Source: Ottowia testudinis (lineage in GTDB: Bacteria; Pseudomonadota; Gammaproteobacteria; Burkholderiales; Burkholderiaceae_C). From it: 64,000 nt of DNA. The translations under genes and the position numbers were made by a program. The notes beneath the pieces are model-generated. The model was given only the letters and a program-made list of their open reading frames with translations. It was not told the DNA's origin and searched no databases. Below are positions 7,755-17,567 of the stretch, piece after piece. Where the stretch lies: the NCBI RefSeq assembly GCF_017498525.1, contig NZ_CP071796.1, forward strand, positions 1,178,001 to 1,242,000, in the 5' to 3' direction. The stretch's first letter is position 1; the number at the start of each line of letters is the position of its first letter.

Positions 7755-9941
7755 ATGCCAAAAACGCCGTTTTCCCTGGTGCAGCAAGCGCAGGCAGCTA
7801 CGCTATCAATAGCGTCTGGCGGCCGCTACTGTGTGCTTTGCGTGGCTGGCGCGCTGGCCGGCGCCAGCGCCACGGCGCAAACCGACCCCTTTGCCCCCGC
7901 GGTGACGCTGCCCGATGTGCAAGTGCGTGCCGGCGCCGAGGCCGAGGCCAGCAACGGCCCGGTGCAGGGCTACGCCGCCCAGCGCAGCGCCAGCGCCACC
8001 AAGACGGACACGCCGCTGCTGGAATCGCCCCAGGCCATCTCCGTCGTCGGGCGCGAGCAGATGCAGGCGCAAGGCGCCGACAGCGTGCTGTCCAGCCTGC
8101 GCTACACGCCCGGCGTGGCCATTGGCAACCAGGACGCTGACATCTGGGAGAGCTTTTACCTGCGCGGCTTCAAGGCCCGGCGCGCGCGGCGCGACGGCAT
8201 GCTGTACCAGACCGACGCCTGGGACGGGCGGCAAGAGCCCTACGGCATCGAGCGGGTGGAGGTGCTGAAAGGCCCCGCATCGGTGATGTTCGGCGGCGAT
8301 GAACCGGGCGGGCAGATCAACACCATCAGCAAGCTGCCCACGCCCGAGCCGGTGCGCGAAGTGCACCTGGAGCTGGGTCAGTGGGGCCACCGCATGTTGG
8401 GCGTGGACCATGGCGGCGCGCTGAACGCCGACAAAACCTCGTACTGGCGCCTGGTGGCTGCCGCGCGCGACCGCAAAGGCTGGATCAGCGGCGCCGGGGC
8501 GCAGCGCTTTTACCTGGCGCCGTCATGGACCTGGCAACCCAACGCGGACACCCGGTTCACGCTGATGGGCGAATTTCAGCGCGACCACGCCACGCCGCTG
8601 GAATACGGCGTGCCCGCGCAAGCCGCCCTGCGGCCCCCGCCGGCCTTGAGCGTGCCGCGTGGCTTTTTTGCCGGTGAACCGGGTTTTGACGACGCCCGCA
8701 TTCGCCGCGCCAGCGTGGGCTGGCGGCTGTCGCACCGCTTTCAACCGGGGTGGACGCTTCATCACGCGGCGCGCTATCTGGACGTGGGCACCCACATTCA
8801 GTACACCAACTCGGATGCCCTGCTGCCCGATGGGCGCACGCTGCAACGCACCAAGGGCACGCGCATGCAACGCGGCTCGGCCCAGTGGGTTACCGACAAT
8901 TTCTTGCAAGCCGACTGGCGCACCCCCGGCATTGAGCACCAGAGCATCGTCGGCTTTGACTACGCCAGCGACCGCCTGTCGTCCCAGCGCTGGGATGTGC
9001 CCATCACCAGTGGCGGCGCGCTGGACGTGTTCGACCCCGTGCATGGCCAGGCGGTTTACGGCGCGGCCGTGCCGCACCGCGGCTCGCGCCACGAGGTGTT
9101 GCGGCAAGGCGGCTTCTATCTTCAGGACCAGATGAAAATCCAGCAGCGCTGGGCCGTCACCGTGGGTCTGCGCCACGGCTGGGCCAGCTGGGGCGAGCGC
9201 CCCTACGACAAAAGCAAGCCCTACGACCTCAGCCGCGCCAGCGCCCTCACCGGGCGCGCCGGCGTGGTTTACCTGGCTGACGGCGGCTGGGCGCCCTATG
9301 CGAGCTGGAGCCAGTCGTTCAAGCCCCAGGGCGGCACCGACCGGCAGGGGCGGCGTTTTTCGCCCGCGCGCGGCGAGCAGTTTGAAGTGGGCCTGCGCTA
9401 CCAGCCACCGGGGCAGGACATGCTGCTCACTGCCAGCGCCTACCACCTGAGCAAAACCAATGTGCTGACGCCCGACCCGGTCGACCGCAGCCACAGCGTG
9501 CAGACCGGCAAGGTCGTCGTGAAGGGCCTGGAGCTGGAAGCGCAGGCGCGGCTGACCCGCGGGCTGGGCGTGACGGCAGGCTACGGCTACACCGACGCGC
9601 GGGTAGCGGCCAGCAACCGGGCGGCCGAAGTCGGCCAGCGCGTGCGCGACATTCCGCGCCACCAGTTCTCAATCTGGGCCGACCAGAAGCTGACCGCCCT
9701 CAACCTGCCCGCGTGGACGCTGGGCTTGGGCGTGCGCCATGTCGGCGCAGTGAACAACCCCGACCACACCGTGCCCGCCTACACCGTGGTGGACGCCATG
9801 CTGCGCTACCAGCAGGGCCCGTGGCGCGCGCAGCTGAACGTGAAGAACCTGGGCAACCGCCACTACGTTGAAAGCTGCGCCTACGCCTGCGCCCTCGGGC
9901 AGCCGCTGACAGCGCAATTGAGCGTGAACTACGCGTTTTGA
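7755..9941 (+). CDS. TonB-dependent siderophore receptor (FhuA-like)
   Basis: A 728-residue receptor. The leader is atypical: MPKTPFSLVQQAQAATLSIAS is encoded by a copy of the dispersed family repeat, then VLCVAGALAGASATAQ gives a normal cleavage region near residue 42. The TonB box is TLPDVQV (about 51-57). Plug motifs include SPQAISVVGREQM, YTPGVAIGNQ, YLRGFKARR and IERVEVLKGPASVMFGG. The PQAISVV, YTPGV and LKGPASVMFG set and a Cys pair near the C-terminus (ESCAYACALG) match FhuA/FoxA-type ferric hydroxamate receptors. It lies 23 bp after the DUF3325-like gene, so it is probably co-transcribed with the PepSY reductase. Confidence 0.92.
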   Translation: MPKTPFSLVQQAQAATLSIASGGRYCVLCVAGALAGASATAQTDPFAPAVTLPDVQVRAGAEAEASNGPVQGYAAQRSASATKTDTPLLESPQAISVVGREQMQAQGADSVLSSLRYTPGVAIGNQDADIWESFYLRGFKARRARRDGMLYQTDAWDGRQEPYGIERVEVLKGPASVMFGGDEPGGQINTISKLPTPEPVREVHLELGQWGHRMLGVDHGGALNADKTSYWRLVAAARDRKGWISGAGAQRFYLAPSWTWQPNADTRFTLMGEFQRDHATPLEYGVPAQAALRPPPALSVPRGFFAGEPGFDDARIRRASVGWRLSHRFQPGWTLHHAARYLDVGTHIQYTNSDALLPDGRTLQRTKGTRMQRGSAQWVTDNFLQADWRTPGIEHQSIVGFDYASDRLSSQRWDVPITSGGALDVFDPVHGQAVYGAAVPHRGSRHEVLRQGGFYLQDQMKIQQRWAVTVGLRHGWASWGERPYDKSKPYDLSRASALTGRAGVVYLADGGWAPYASWSQSFKPQGGTDRQGRRFSPARGEQFEVGLRYQPPGQDMLLTASAYHLSKTNVLTPDPVDRSHSVQTGKVVVKGLELEAQARLTRGLGVTAGYGYTDARVAASNRAAEVGQRVRDIPRHQFSIWADQKLTALNLPAWTLGLGVRHVGAVNNPDHTVPAYTVVDAMLRYQQGPWRAQLNVKNLGNRHYVESCAYACALGQPLTAQLSVNYAF

Positions 9942-10024
9942 CCTAGCGCGCTCTTGTGGCTGCCTGCCAACCGGACGTTGTCCGTGGCGCTTCAGATTAA
10001 CAACCCAATCGAGGGATGGTCCCT

Positions 10025-12220
10025 ATGCAGCCAGCGCAACCAGCGATGGTTTTGATAACAACCTGGCGCTGGCGGCCCACCGCTGTGGCCGGCGCCGTGG
10101 CGTTGCTGGCGGCGTTGACAGCGCAGGCGCAGCCGGCAGCCGATGCGTCGCCCGCCACCCGTGCGGATGACGCGGCGACCCCGACGCTCGAGGCCGTCAC
10201 GGTCACCGCGCCCGCCGCGGTCGACGCCACCACCGAAGGCCGCGCCAGCTACGGCGGCAAGAGCGCCACCGTGGGTAAGACGCCGCTGGCGCTGAAGGAC
10301 ATTCCGCAGTCGGTCAGCGTCGTCACGCGCCAGCAGTTGGACGACCAGAACACCACGCGGCTGGAAGACGCCATGAAGCACGTCACCGGCATCACGGTGC
10401 AGCGCTATGACGCGGCGGGCCACTACAGCGTGTTCAGCGCGCGCGGCTTCGGCAGCGACACCTACCAGATGGACGGCGTGGCGCTGGCGACCGACGCCAA
10501 CGGCGTGTACCTCGATCTGGCCGTGTTCGATCGCATCGAGGTGCTGCGCGGCGCGGCGGGCCTGTTCAGCGGCGCGGGCGAGCCGGGGGTGACGATCAAC
10601 CTGGCGCGCAAGCGCGCGCTGGCGCCGTTTCGCCTTCAGACGGCGGCCAGCGTCGGGTCGTGGGCCCACCGGCGCGCCGACCTGGACGTGACCGGCGCGC
10701 TGGGCACGGGCGGACGCGTGCGCGGGCGCCTGGTGGCCGCCTTGCAGGACCACGACACCTTCATGAAGCATGTGGACGGCGGCAAGAAGCTGCTCTACGG
10801 CACGCTGGAGGCCGACCTGAGCGAGCACACCACGCTGTCGGTAGGCGCCGCCTGGCAGGACGTGCGCTCGGTGCTCTCGCGCGGGCTGCCGACCTGGGCC
10901 GACGGCACGCTGATCAAGCTGCCGCGATCGGCGATGCCGGTGCTCGACTGGAACCGCCAGCGGCTTGAAACGCACGATTACTTTGCTGAGCTGGAACACC
11001 GCGCCGACAGCGATGCGCTGCTCAAGCTCACGCTGCGCCGCAGCGAGCGCGGCAACCGCGGCCAGTACACCGACCCGACGCCGCCCGCCCCCGACGGGCT
11101 GATGACGGGGCTGACCTCATCGGCCTTTGCGCGCAAGGACGTCGACCACGCGGCCGACCTGCACTTCAACACGCCCCTGGCATGGGGCGGGCGCACGCAC
11201 AACCTGCTGGTGGGGGCGGACTGGCGCGAGTCCACCGCAGGCGCTCGCTACGCACCCTACCCGGGCAAGCCCATGGGGCAGATGAACCTGTTCGACCCCG
11301 ACCCGCGCGCCATCCCCGAACCCAGTTTCGACCTGAACGGCAACGTCTCGCGTACCCGCGTGCAGTCGCGCGGCCTGTACGGCCAGGTGCGGGTGAAGGC
11401 AACCGACGCGCTGACGCTGGTGGGCGGCGGGCGCATGAGCTGGTGGCGATCGGCCGGCGTGTCGTGGGGCACGGTGTCGGATTTCGAGGCCAAGGGGCAG
11501 TTCACGCCTTACGCCGCCGTCATTTACGAGCTGTCGCCCACACTGTCGGCCTACGCCAGCTACAGCCAGATCTTCAAGCCGCAGAACGCGCGCACGGCAG
11601 CCGGCGAGCAGATCAAGCCGCGCACCGGCTCGCAGGTGGAGATCGGCCTGAAGGGCGAGGCGGCGGGCGGTAAGCTGCAATATTCGGCGGCGCTGTACCG
11701 CGTGTTGGATCAGAACCGTGCGCTGGCCGACCCGGCGCACCCCAGCTTCTCGATCGCCTCTGGCAAGGTGCGCAGCCAGGGTTTCGAAGCCGAACTGCGC
11801 GGCCAGCTCACCCCCAGCTGGAACCTGGCGCTGGGCTACGCCTACACCGACACCAAATACCTCAAGGGCACCACGGCGCAGCAGGGCCAGCCCTACGCCA
11901 CCTTCACGCCGAGACACAACGTCAACCTGTGGGCGCACTACCGTGTGCCCGCCAGCGTGCTGCCAGGGCTGGAAGTCGGCGCCGGCCTGCGCGCGGTGAG
12001 CGACTTCTACAGCCAGTCCGGCGCCATCCGGGTGCGCGGGCCAGGCTACGGCGTGGTGGGCTTGCAGGTCGGCTACCAGATCAACAAGCAGCTGAAGCTG
12101 GCGCTGAACGTCGACAACCTGCTTGACAAGACGTACTGGGAAAAAGTCAGCAGCCCGAGCCGCCAGAATTTCTACGGCGCGCCGCGCAGCGTGACAGTGA
12201 GCCTGCGGGGGAGTTTTTGA
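10025..12220 (+). CDS. TonB-dependent siderophore receptor (FpvA/FhuE-like)
   Basis: A 731-residue receptor. The ATG at 10025 was chosen because the Shine-Dalgarno gaggg (10011-10015) sits 9 bases upstream; the ATG at 10016 would leave no spacing. The signal peptide ends near LTAQAQ (about residue 37) and the TonB box is TLEAVTVTA. Plug signatures are IPQSVSVVTRQQLDDQ, FSARGFGSDTYQMDG and FDRIEVLRGAAGLFSGAGEPG. The barrel ends in TVSLRGSF. The FSGAGEPGVTINLARKR string places it in the FpvA/FhuE group. Neighbours on both sides are other receptors, so it looks like one of a set of receptors for foreign siderophores. No Fur box was found in the 83-bp gap upstream. Confidence 0.92.
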   Translation: MQPAQPAMVLITTWRWRPTAVAGAVALLAALTAQAQPAADASPATRADDAATPTLEAVTVTAPAAVDATTEGRASYGGKSATVGKTPLALKDIPQSVSVVTRQQLDDQNTTRLEDAMKHVTGITVQRYDAAGHYSVFSARGFGSDTYQMDGVALATDANGVYLDLAVFDRIEVLRGAAGLFSGAGEPGVTINLARKRALAPFRLQTAASVGSWAHRRADLDVTGALGTGGRVRGRLVAALQDHDTFMKHVDGGKKLLYGTLEADLSEHTTLSVGAAWQDVRSVLSRGLPTWADGTLIKLPRSAMPVLDWNRQRLETHDYFAELEHRADSDALLKLTLRRSERGNRGQYTDPTPPAPDGLMTGLTSSAFARKDVDHAADLHFNTPLAWGGRTHNLLVGADWRESTAGARYAPYPGKPMGQMNLFDPDPRAIPEPSFDLNGNVSRTRVQSRGLYGQVRVKATDALTLVGGGRMSWWRSAGVSWGTVSDFEAKGQFTPYAAVIYELSPTLSAYASYSQIFKPQNARTAAGEQIKPRTGSQVEIGLKGEAAGGKLQYSAALYRVLDQNRALADPAHPSFSIASGKVRSQGFEAELRGQLTPSWNLALGYAYTDTKYLKGTTAQQGQPYATFTPRHNVNLWAHYRVPASVLPGLEVGAGLRAVSDFYSQSGAIRVRGPGYGVVGLQVGYQINKQLKLALNVDNLLDKTYWEKVSSPSRQNFYGAPRSVTVSLRGSF

Positions 12221-12374
12221 GAGCAGCCGCGGCGCGCTCGGGCGCATCAACCGCCGCTTCTAGGCTGAATCTTGTAGGACTTACGCAAATCAGGATGAAG
12301 TTAAGCGCTTCGCCTCGTGCCATCGCCGTGCCAGATGCCTTATTGCGCAAGTCGTGTCTTGATTTGATTGAATT

Positions 12375-14642
12375 ATGAAAAAAAGGCCTTTTCCGCTTAT
12401 CCTGCCTGCGCATCAAGCTATGATTTTCATAGCAAATGCCATGCTATGCCGCCGCGCCATCGCCCTGGCCGCGGCATGCTGCTGCCTGACCGCGCAGGCG
12501 CAGACCGGCCCTGCGGCAGCGGCGGCGCCCGCCGAGCGCGCGAGCGAGCCCGCGGCATCGCTGCCCGCCGTGACGGTGACGGCCACTCCGCAGCCGCTTG
12601 CCACCACGGAGGGCACGGGCTCCTACACCAGCGGCTCGACCAGCACCGCGACCGGGCTGGCGCTGCCGCCGCGGCAGACGCCGCAGTCGGTCAGCGTCAT
12701 CACGCGCCAGCGCATGGACGACCAGGCCATGACGCAGTTGACCGACGTGGTGGCCCAAACGCCGGGCCTGGCGCTGAGCCAGGGCGGCAACGTCGGCTCG
12801 GACAGCTCGCCCATCTACTCGCGCGGCTTTTCGGTCAACAACTACATGGTCGACGGCGTGAAGCTGCTGGAGTCCTACACCAGCATCTTCCAGAGCCAGG
12901 ATATGGCGCTGTACGACCGCGTCGAGGTGGTGCGCGGCGCCACCGGCCTGATGAATGGCACCGGCACACCGGGCGCAACGCTGAACATGGTGCGCAAGAC
13001 GCCGGCGCGCACGTTCCAGGCGTCGGCCAAGCTGGAGTTGGGCTCGTGGCGCTACCGCCGCGCCGACGTGGATGTGTCGGCGCCGCTCAACGCCCAGGGC
13101 AGCGTGCGGGGGCGGCTGGTGGCAGCCGTGCAGGATGCGGGGTCATACATCGACCGCCTGAAGGAGGACCGCGCCGTGCTGTATGGCGTGGTCGAGGCCG
13201 ACATTGCCGCGCCAACGCTGCTGCGCGCCGGCGTCAGCCACCAGCGGCACGACGCCACCGGCCACGCGCGTGGCGGGTTGCCCGCCTTCTTCAGCGACGG
13301 CACGCGCACCACGTGGCAGCGCTCGGACTCGGCGGCATCCGAGTGGGCCTATTCCAAACGGCACAGCACATCGGCTTTCGCCACGCTGGAACACCTGCTG
13401 GAAAATGGCTGGGAGCTGAAAGCCACGGCGGCGCGCACCGTCACCGATTCGGACGAGCTGGTCGGCTACGCGAGCGGGGGCAACCCGGACCGCGCGAGCG
13501 GCGCTGGCGTCAAGGTATGGGCCACGCACTGGAAATATCGCCCGCGGCAAGATGTGCTGAGCCTGTCGGCCACCGGGCAGTTCAGCCTGCTGGGGCGCAC
13601 GCACGACCTGGCGGCAGGCACCACGCTGTCGCGCAGCCGGCGCAGGGGCGACCCGGCCTACACCAATTGGAGCCATGCCGGCTGGAGCGGCGCGGTGCCC
13701 AGCATCTTCGGCTGGGACGGCGCCACGCCCGCCGCGCCGCCCAACCCGGCCATCGGCACCCACAGCTCGGACGAGCGCGACCAAAGCGCTTTTGCGTCGG
13801 TGCGCCTGAAGCCCGCCGAAGCGCTGTCGGTCATCCTGGGATCGCGCCTGACGTACTGGCGCCGCAGCGTCGACAGCCACCGCTATCAGAGCGGCCAGAC
13901 CACCACCACGCTGACCCGTGCAAGCGGCAGGCTGACGCCGTATGCGGGCCTCGTCTACGACATTCACCCGCATTGGTCGGTCTACGCCAGCTACACCTCG
14001 ATCTTCCAGCCGCAGAGCTACAAAACGGTGGACGGCAGCTTCATCGACCCGCTGATGGGCCGCAGCCACGAAGTGGGCATCAAGGGCGCGTTCTACGACA
14101 GCCGGCTGAACGTGGCCGCGGCGCTGTACCGCACCACCGAGGACAACAAGGCCATTGCCGTGCCCGACACCTTTGCGCCCGACGGCTCGCAGGCGTACCG
14201 GGCCGTGTCCGGCACGCAAAGCCGCGGCGTCGAGTTGGAGGTGTCGGGCCAGTTGCGCCCCGGCTGGGAGCTTGCCGCCAGCTTTGCGCGCAACCTGAGC
14301 CGGGACCGCGAAGGCGCGCGCCTGAACACCGGCGTGCCGCAGAACACCGCCAAGCTGTTCACCACCTACCGCATGGGCGGCGCTGCCAGCGGTCTGGTGG
14401 TGGGCGGCGGCGTGCGCTGGCAAAGCGAGATCTACAACCTGAACATGGGCCCCGACAAGACGCGCCTGGTCCAGCCGGCGTACGCCGTGCTGGACCTGAT
14501 GGCGCGCTACGCGATCAGCAAGCAGCTGACGGCCTCGGTCCACCTGAACAACGTCTTCGACAAGTCGTACCTCACGACCGCCGGCAACAGCTACTACGGC
14601 GCGCCGCGCAGCGTCAGGGTGATGTTGCAGGGCGGGTTTTGA
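12375..14642 (+). CDS. TonB-dependent siderophore receptor (FpvA/FhuE-like)
   Basis: A 755-residue receptor. The N-terminus contains a dispersed-repeat copy (catcaagctatgattttcatagc) that encodes QAMIFIA. A core signal peptide starting at an internal ATG at 12441 (MLCRRAIALAAACCCLTAQAQ) would also work, so the true start is uncertain. The TonB box is SLPAVTVTA. Plug motifs are TPQSVSVITRQRMDDQ, YSRGFSVNNYMVDG and YDRVEVVRGATGLMNGTGTPG. The barrel ends in VRVMLQGGF. Its tandem relation to the receptors at 10025 and 14709 points to repeated duplication and divergence in ligand choice. The 154 bases upstream hold no recognised operator. Confidence 0.91.
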   Translation: MKKRPFPLILPAHQAMIFIANAMLCRRAIALAAACCCLTAQAQTGPAAAAAPAERASEPAASLPAVTVTATPQPLATTEGTGSYTSGSTSTATGLALPPRQTPQSVSVITRQRMDDQAMTQLTDVVAQTPGLALSQGGNVGSDSSPIYSRGFSVNNYMVDGVKLLESYTSIFQSQDMALYDRVEVVRGATGLMNGTGTPGATLNMVRKTPARTFQASAKLELGSWRYRRADVDVSAPLNAQGSVRGRLVAAVQDAGSYIDRLKEDRAVLYGVVEADIAAPTLLRAGVSHQRHDATGHARGGLPAFFSDGTRTTWQRSDSAASEWAYSKRHSTSAFATLEHLLENGWELKATAARTVTDSDELVGYASGGNPDRASGAGVKVWATHWKYRPRQDVLSLSATGQFSLLGRTHDLAAGTTLSRSRRRGDPAYTNWSHAGWSGAVPSIFGWDGATPAAPPNPAIGTHSSDERDQSAFASVRLKPAEALSVILGSRLTYWRRSVDSHRYQSGQTTTTLTRASGRLTPYAGLVYDIHPHWSVYASYTSIFQPQSYKTVDGSFIDPLMGRSHEVGIKGAFYDSRLNVAAALYRTTEDNKAIAVPDTFAPDGSQAYRAVSGTQSRGVELEVSGQLRPGWELAASFARNLSRDREGARLNTGVPQNTAKLFTTYRMGGAASGLVVGGGVRWQSEIYNLNMGPDKTRLVQPAYAVLDLMARYAISKQLTASVHLNNVFDKSYLTTAGNSYYGAPRSVRVMLQGGF

Positions 14643-14708
14643 GCCTGGCTGCCGATCTGCCGCCAGACGCGCGCGGCCTGAACAAGATTCCCTTCCGTCT
14701 TGAAGAAC

Positions 14709-16970
14709 ATGAGAAAACCGACCGGCCCCCTTGCTGTGCATTCGTCTACAGCTGCCATTTTCAAAGCTTCCGCCCCCCTGCGCCACACCGCTGTGGCCGG
14801 CGCCGCCGCCTTGCTGTGCCTGGCAGCGCAGGCGCAGCAACAGCCCGAGCCGGCGCCCACCCACGACGGCGACACGCCCAGTCTGGGCGCGGTGACCGTG
14901 CGCGCCAGCGCCGATGCGTCGGCGCAAGGGCTGTCGCCCGCCTACGCGGGCGGCCAGGTAGCGCGCGGCGCGCGGGCCGGCATCTTGGGCACGCAGGATG
15001 CGATGAACACGCCGTTCTCGACCACCGCCTACACCCAGGAGCTCATTCAGGACAAGCAGGCGCGCAGCGTGGGCGACGTGCTGCAAAACGACCCCGGCGT
15101 GCGCGTGGCGCGCGGGTTCGGCAACTTTCAGGAGAGCTATTTCATACGCGGCTTCATCGTCGGCTCGGACGATTCGGCTTACAACGGCCTATATGGCCTG
15201 CTGCCGCGCCAGTACATCGCCTCCGAGTTGTTCGAGCGGGTCGAGGTGCTGCGCGGGGCGTCGGCCTTCCTGAACGGCGCGGCGCCGGGCGGCGGCGGCC
15301 TGGGCGGCACGCTGAACCTGCTGCCCAAGCGCGCGCCCAACGAGCCGCTGACCCGGGTCGATCTCAATGCCGCCAGCGGATCGCAGTGGGGCGCCGCGGT
15401 GGACGTGGCGCGGCGCTTCGGCCCCGATCAATCCGCCGGCGTGCGGCTGAACCTGGCCAGGCGCCAGGGCGGCACCGGCATTGATCAGGAAAAAGTTGAT
15501 CTGGGGCTGGCCGCCTTGGGCCTGGACTGGCACAGCGCCCGTGCGCGCCTGTCGGCCGATCTGGGCTGGCAAGACCACCGACTGAAGCAGACGCGCACCA
15601 ACGTCACCCTGGGCGCGGGCGTGGCGCAGGTTCCGCACGCGCCCGACACGCGGGCCAACTTTGCCCAAACCTGGACCTTCTCCAACGAGCGCGATGTGTT
15701 CGGCACGCTGCGCGGCGAATACGACCTGAGCGATCAGGTCACCGCCTGGGCGGCCTGGGGCATGCGGCGCGGCAACGAGGCCAACGCGCTGGCCAACCTG
15801 ACGCTGAACAACGGCGCCAGCGGCGCAGGCCGCGCCTACCGCTTCGACAACACCCGGCAAGACCGCGTATCCACCGGCGAAATCGGCCTGCGCGGCAAGC
15901 GGCGCACCGGCGCCGTGGGGCACGAATGGGTGGCGTCGGCCTCCAGCTTCAGCCTGGAAGTGGACAACGCCTACGTCATGGACTGGCGCAACACCTTCGC
16001 CACCAACCTGTATGCGCCGGCCTTCGTGGCGCTGCCCGGCTTCAGCGCGGGCGCCTTGCGCGGCAACGACCTGCAACGCCCGGCGCTGAACCGCGGCACG
16101 CACATGAGCAGCATCGCGCTGGGCAACACCTTGTCGCTGGCCGGTGACGCGGTGCGCCTCACCCTGGGGCTGCGCCACCAGCGACTGCAACTGAAGAACT
16201 ACGCCTACAACACCGGCGCGCTCGCCAGCAACTACGACAAGAGCCGCCTCAGCCCCGCGCTGGGCGTGGTGGTCAAGCCGACAAAGCAACTCTCGCTGTA
16301 CGCCAATTACATCGAGGGCCTGAGTCAGGGCGAGACCGCGCCGGCCACCGCCGTCAACGTGGGCGAGATGCTGGCGCCCTACGTCGCCAAGCAAACCGAA
16401 GTCGGCGTGAAGTACGACCTGGGCCGCATGGGCCTGGGGCTTGCGCTGTTTTCGACCGAAAAGCCGCGCTCGCTGCTCGATGCAGACAAGCACTTTACTG
16501 GTGGCGGGCGTGACCGCCACCGCGGCGCGGAGTTCACGGTGTATGGCGAAGCCGCGCGCGGGCTGCGCCTGCTGGGCGGCATGACTTGGCTGCAAGCCAC
16601 GCAGCAGCGCACCGGCGTGGCCGCCACCGAGGGGCGGCGCGTAATTGGCGTGCCGCGCTTTCAGGCCAGCCTGGGCGCCGACTGGGACATTCCTGGCGTG
16701 CGCGGACTGACGCTGGATGGCCGCGTGACACACACTGGCGCCAGCTTTGCCAACGCCAGCAACACCTTGCGCGTGCCCGGCTGGACGCGCCTGGACGCGG
16801 GCGTGCGTTATCTGACCGAAGTCAACGGTCAGTTGCTGACGCTGCGCCTGCGGGTGAACAACTTGGCCAATCGCCGCTACTGGGCATCGGTGGGTGGCCA
16901 CCCCGGCTCCGGCTATTTGGTGGCTGCGGCCCCGCGCAGCATCAGCTTCAGCGCCAGCATCGACTTTTGA
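14709..16970 (+). CDS. TonB-dependent siderophore receptor
   Basis: A 753-residue receptor. I prefer the ATG at 14709 to the in-frame TTG at 14700. The signal peptide ends near LCLAAQAQ and the TonB box is SLGAVTVRA. The plug is of a different subtype from its neighbours: it contains ILGTQDAMNTPFSTTAYTQE, a branch with YFIRGFIVGSDDSAYNGLYG, FERVEVLRGASAFLNGAAPGG and a poly-Gly loop before TLNLLPKR. These features are shared with a receptor class often annotated only as ferric siderophore receptor. The barrel ends in ISFSASIDF. It is the last receptor of the tandem set and is followed by a convergent bacterioferritin gene. Confidence 0.91.
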   Translation: MRKPTGPLAVHSSTAAIFKASAPLRHTAVAGAAALLCLAAQAQQQPEPAPTHDGDTPSLGAVTVRASADASAQGLSPAYAGGQVARGARAGILGTQDAMNTPFSTTAYTQELIQDKQARSVGDVLQNDPGVRVARGFGNFQESYFIRGFIVGSDDSAYNGLYGLLPRQYIASELFERVEVLRGASAFLNGAAPGGGGLGGTLNLLPKRAPNEPLTRVDLNAASGSQWGAAVDVARRFGPDQSAGVRLNLARRQGGTGIDQEKVDLGLAALGLDWHSARARLSADLGWQDHRLKQTRTNVTLGAGVAQVPHAPDTRANFAQTWTFSNERDVFGTLRGEYDLSDQVTAWAAWGMRRGNEANALANLTLNNGASGAGRAYRFDNTRQDRVSTGEIGLRGKRRTGAVGHEWVASASSFSLEVDNAYVMDWRNTFATNLYAPAFVALPGFSAGALRGNDLQRPALNRGTHMSSIALGNTLSLAGDAVRLTLGLRHQRLQLKNYAYNTGALASNYDKSRLSPALGVVVKPTKQLSLYANYIEGLSQGETAPATAVNVGEMLAPYVAKQTEVGVKYDLGRMGLGLALFSTEKPRSLLDADKHFTGGGRDRHRGAEFTVYGEAARGLRLLGGMTWLQATQQRTGVAATEGRRVIGVPRFQASLGADWDIPGVRGLTLDGRVTHTGASFANASNTLRVPGWTRLDAGVRYLTEVNGQLLTLRLRVNNLANRRYWASVGGHPGSGYLVAAAPRSISFSASIDF

Positions 16971-17099
16971 TGGGGGAAGATCAGCGCTTGGCCATGACTT
17001 GGCCCCGCCGTCAAGCACATTGAATTGCTGTGCGCGGGGGCGGGACCGGCTTAGTTCGCGCAGGTCGCGGCAGCGCATTCGTCGCGTCGGACGCAATAC

Positions 17100-17567
17100 T
17101 CAGCCCATCTGGCTTTGCAGGTAGTTGGGCAGTCCTATCTTGTCGATCAGGCCCAGCTGCTTTTCGATCCAGTAGGCGTGGTCTTCTTCGGTGTCCGCCA
17201 GTTGCGTGAGCAGCATATCGCGGCTGACGTAGTCGCGCTGCTGCTCGCACAGCGCCATGGCGCTTTTCAGCGCATCACGCACGTGCAGCTCGACTGCCAG
17301 GTCCTTCTTCAGCATGTCGGCCACGTCCTGGCCGATGTTCAGCGCCTCGGGCGTCATGCGCGGCGTGCCGCCGAGCATCAGGATGCGGTTGATGATCGCG
17401 CGCGCGTGCTCCGTTTCTTCCTCCATCTCATGGTGGAAGCGCTCATACAGCCTGTTCAGCCCCCAGTCCTGATACATCGCGGCGTGGATGAAGTACTGGT
17501 CGCGCGCTGCCAGTTCGCCAGCCAAAAGCTGGTTGAGCGTGTCGAGAACTTTTGGATCACCTTGCAT
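17100..17567 (-). CDS. bfr: Bacterioferritin lacking the canonical heme-ligand Met
   Basis: A 155-residue four-helix ferritin. The ferroxidase ligands are all present: Glu18 ([10 protein letters not shown]), Glu51 and His54 (EEETEHA), a Glu at about 93 (VELH), and Glu127 and His130 (TEEDHAYW). The position equal to E. coli Met52, which bridges heme across the subunit dimer, is Thr, so this subunit probably does not bind heme by itself. It stores iron as ferric mineral in the cytosol. The start at 17567 is preceded by aaggaaaa. The ending [12 protein letters not shown] is standard for Bfr. It is divergent from the Fur-box-controlled cupin operon and convergent with the receptor set. Heme-less BfrA-type subunits are known in Neisseria and Pseudomonas, often paired with a heme-binding BfrB, which is not in this window. 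Confidence 0.95.
   Translation of the reverse strand: MQGDPKVLDTLNQLLAGELAARDQYFIHAAMYQDWGLNRLYERFHHEMEEETEHARAIINRILMLGGTPRMTPEALNIGQDVADMLKKDLAVELHVRDALKSAMALCEQQRDYVSRDMLLTQLADTEEDHAYWIEKQLGLIDKIGLPNYLQSQMG

Noticed and set aside
12368-15484. A 1038-codon + frame overlapping two receptors
   Set aside because: Low-complexity Arg/Ala/Gly translation in an alternative frame of two obvious TonB receptors.
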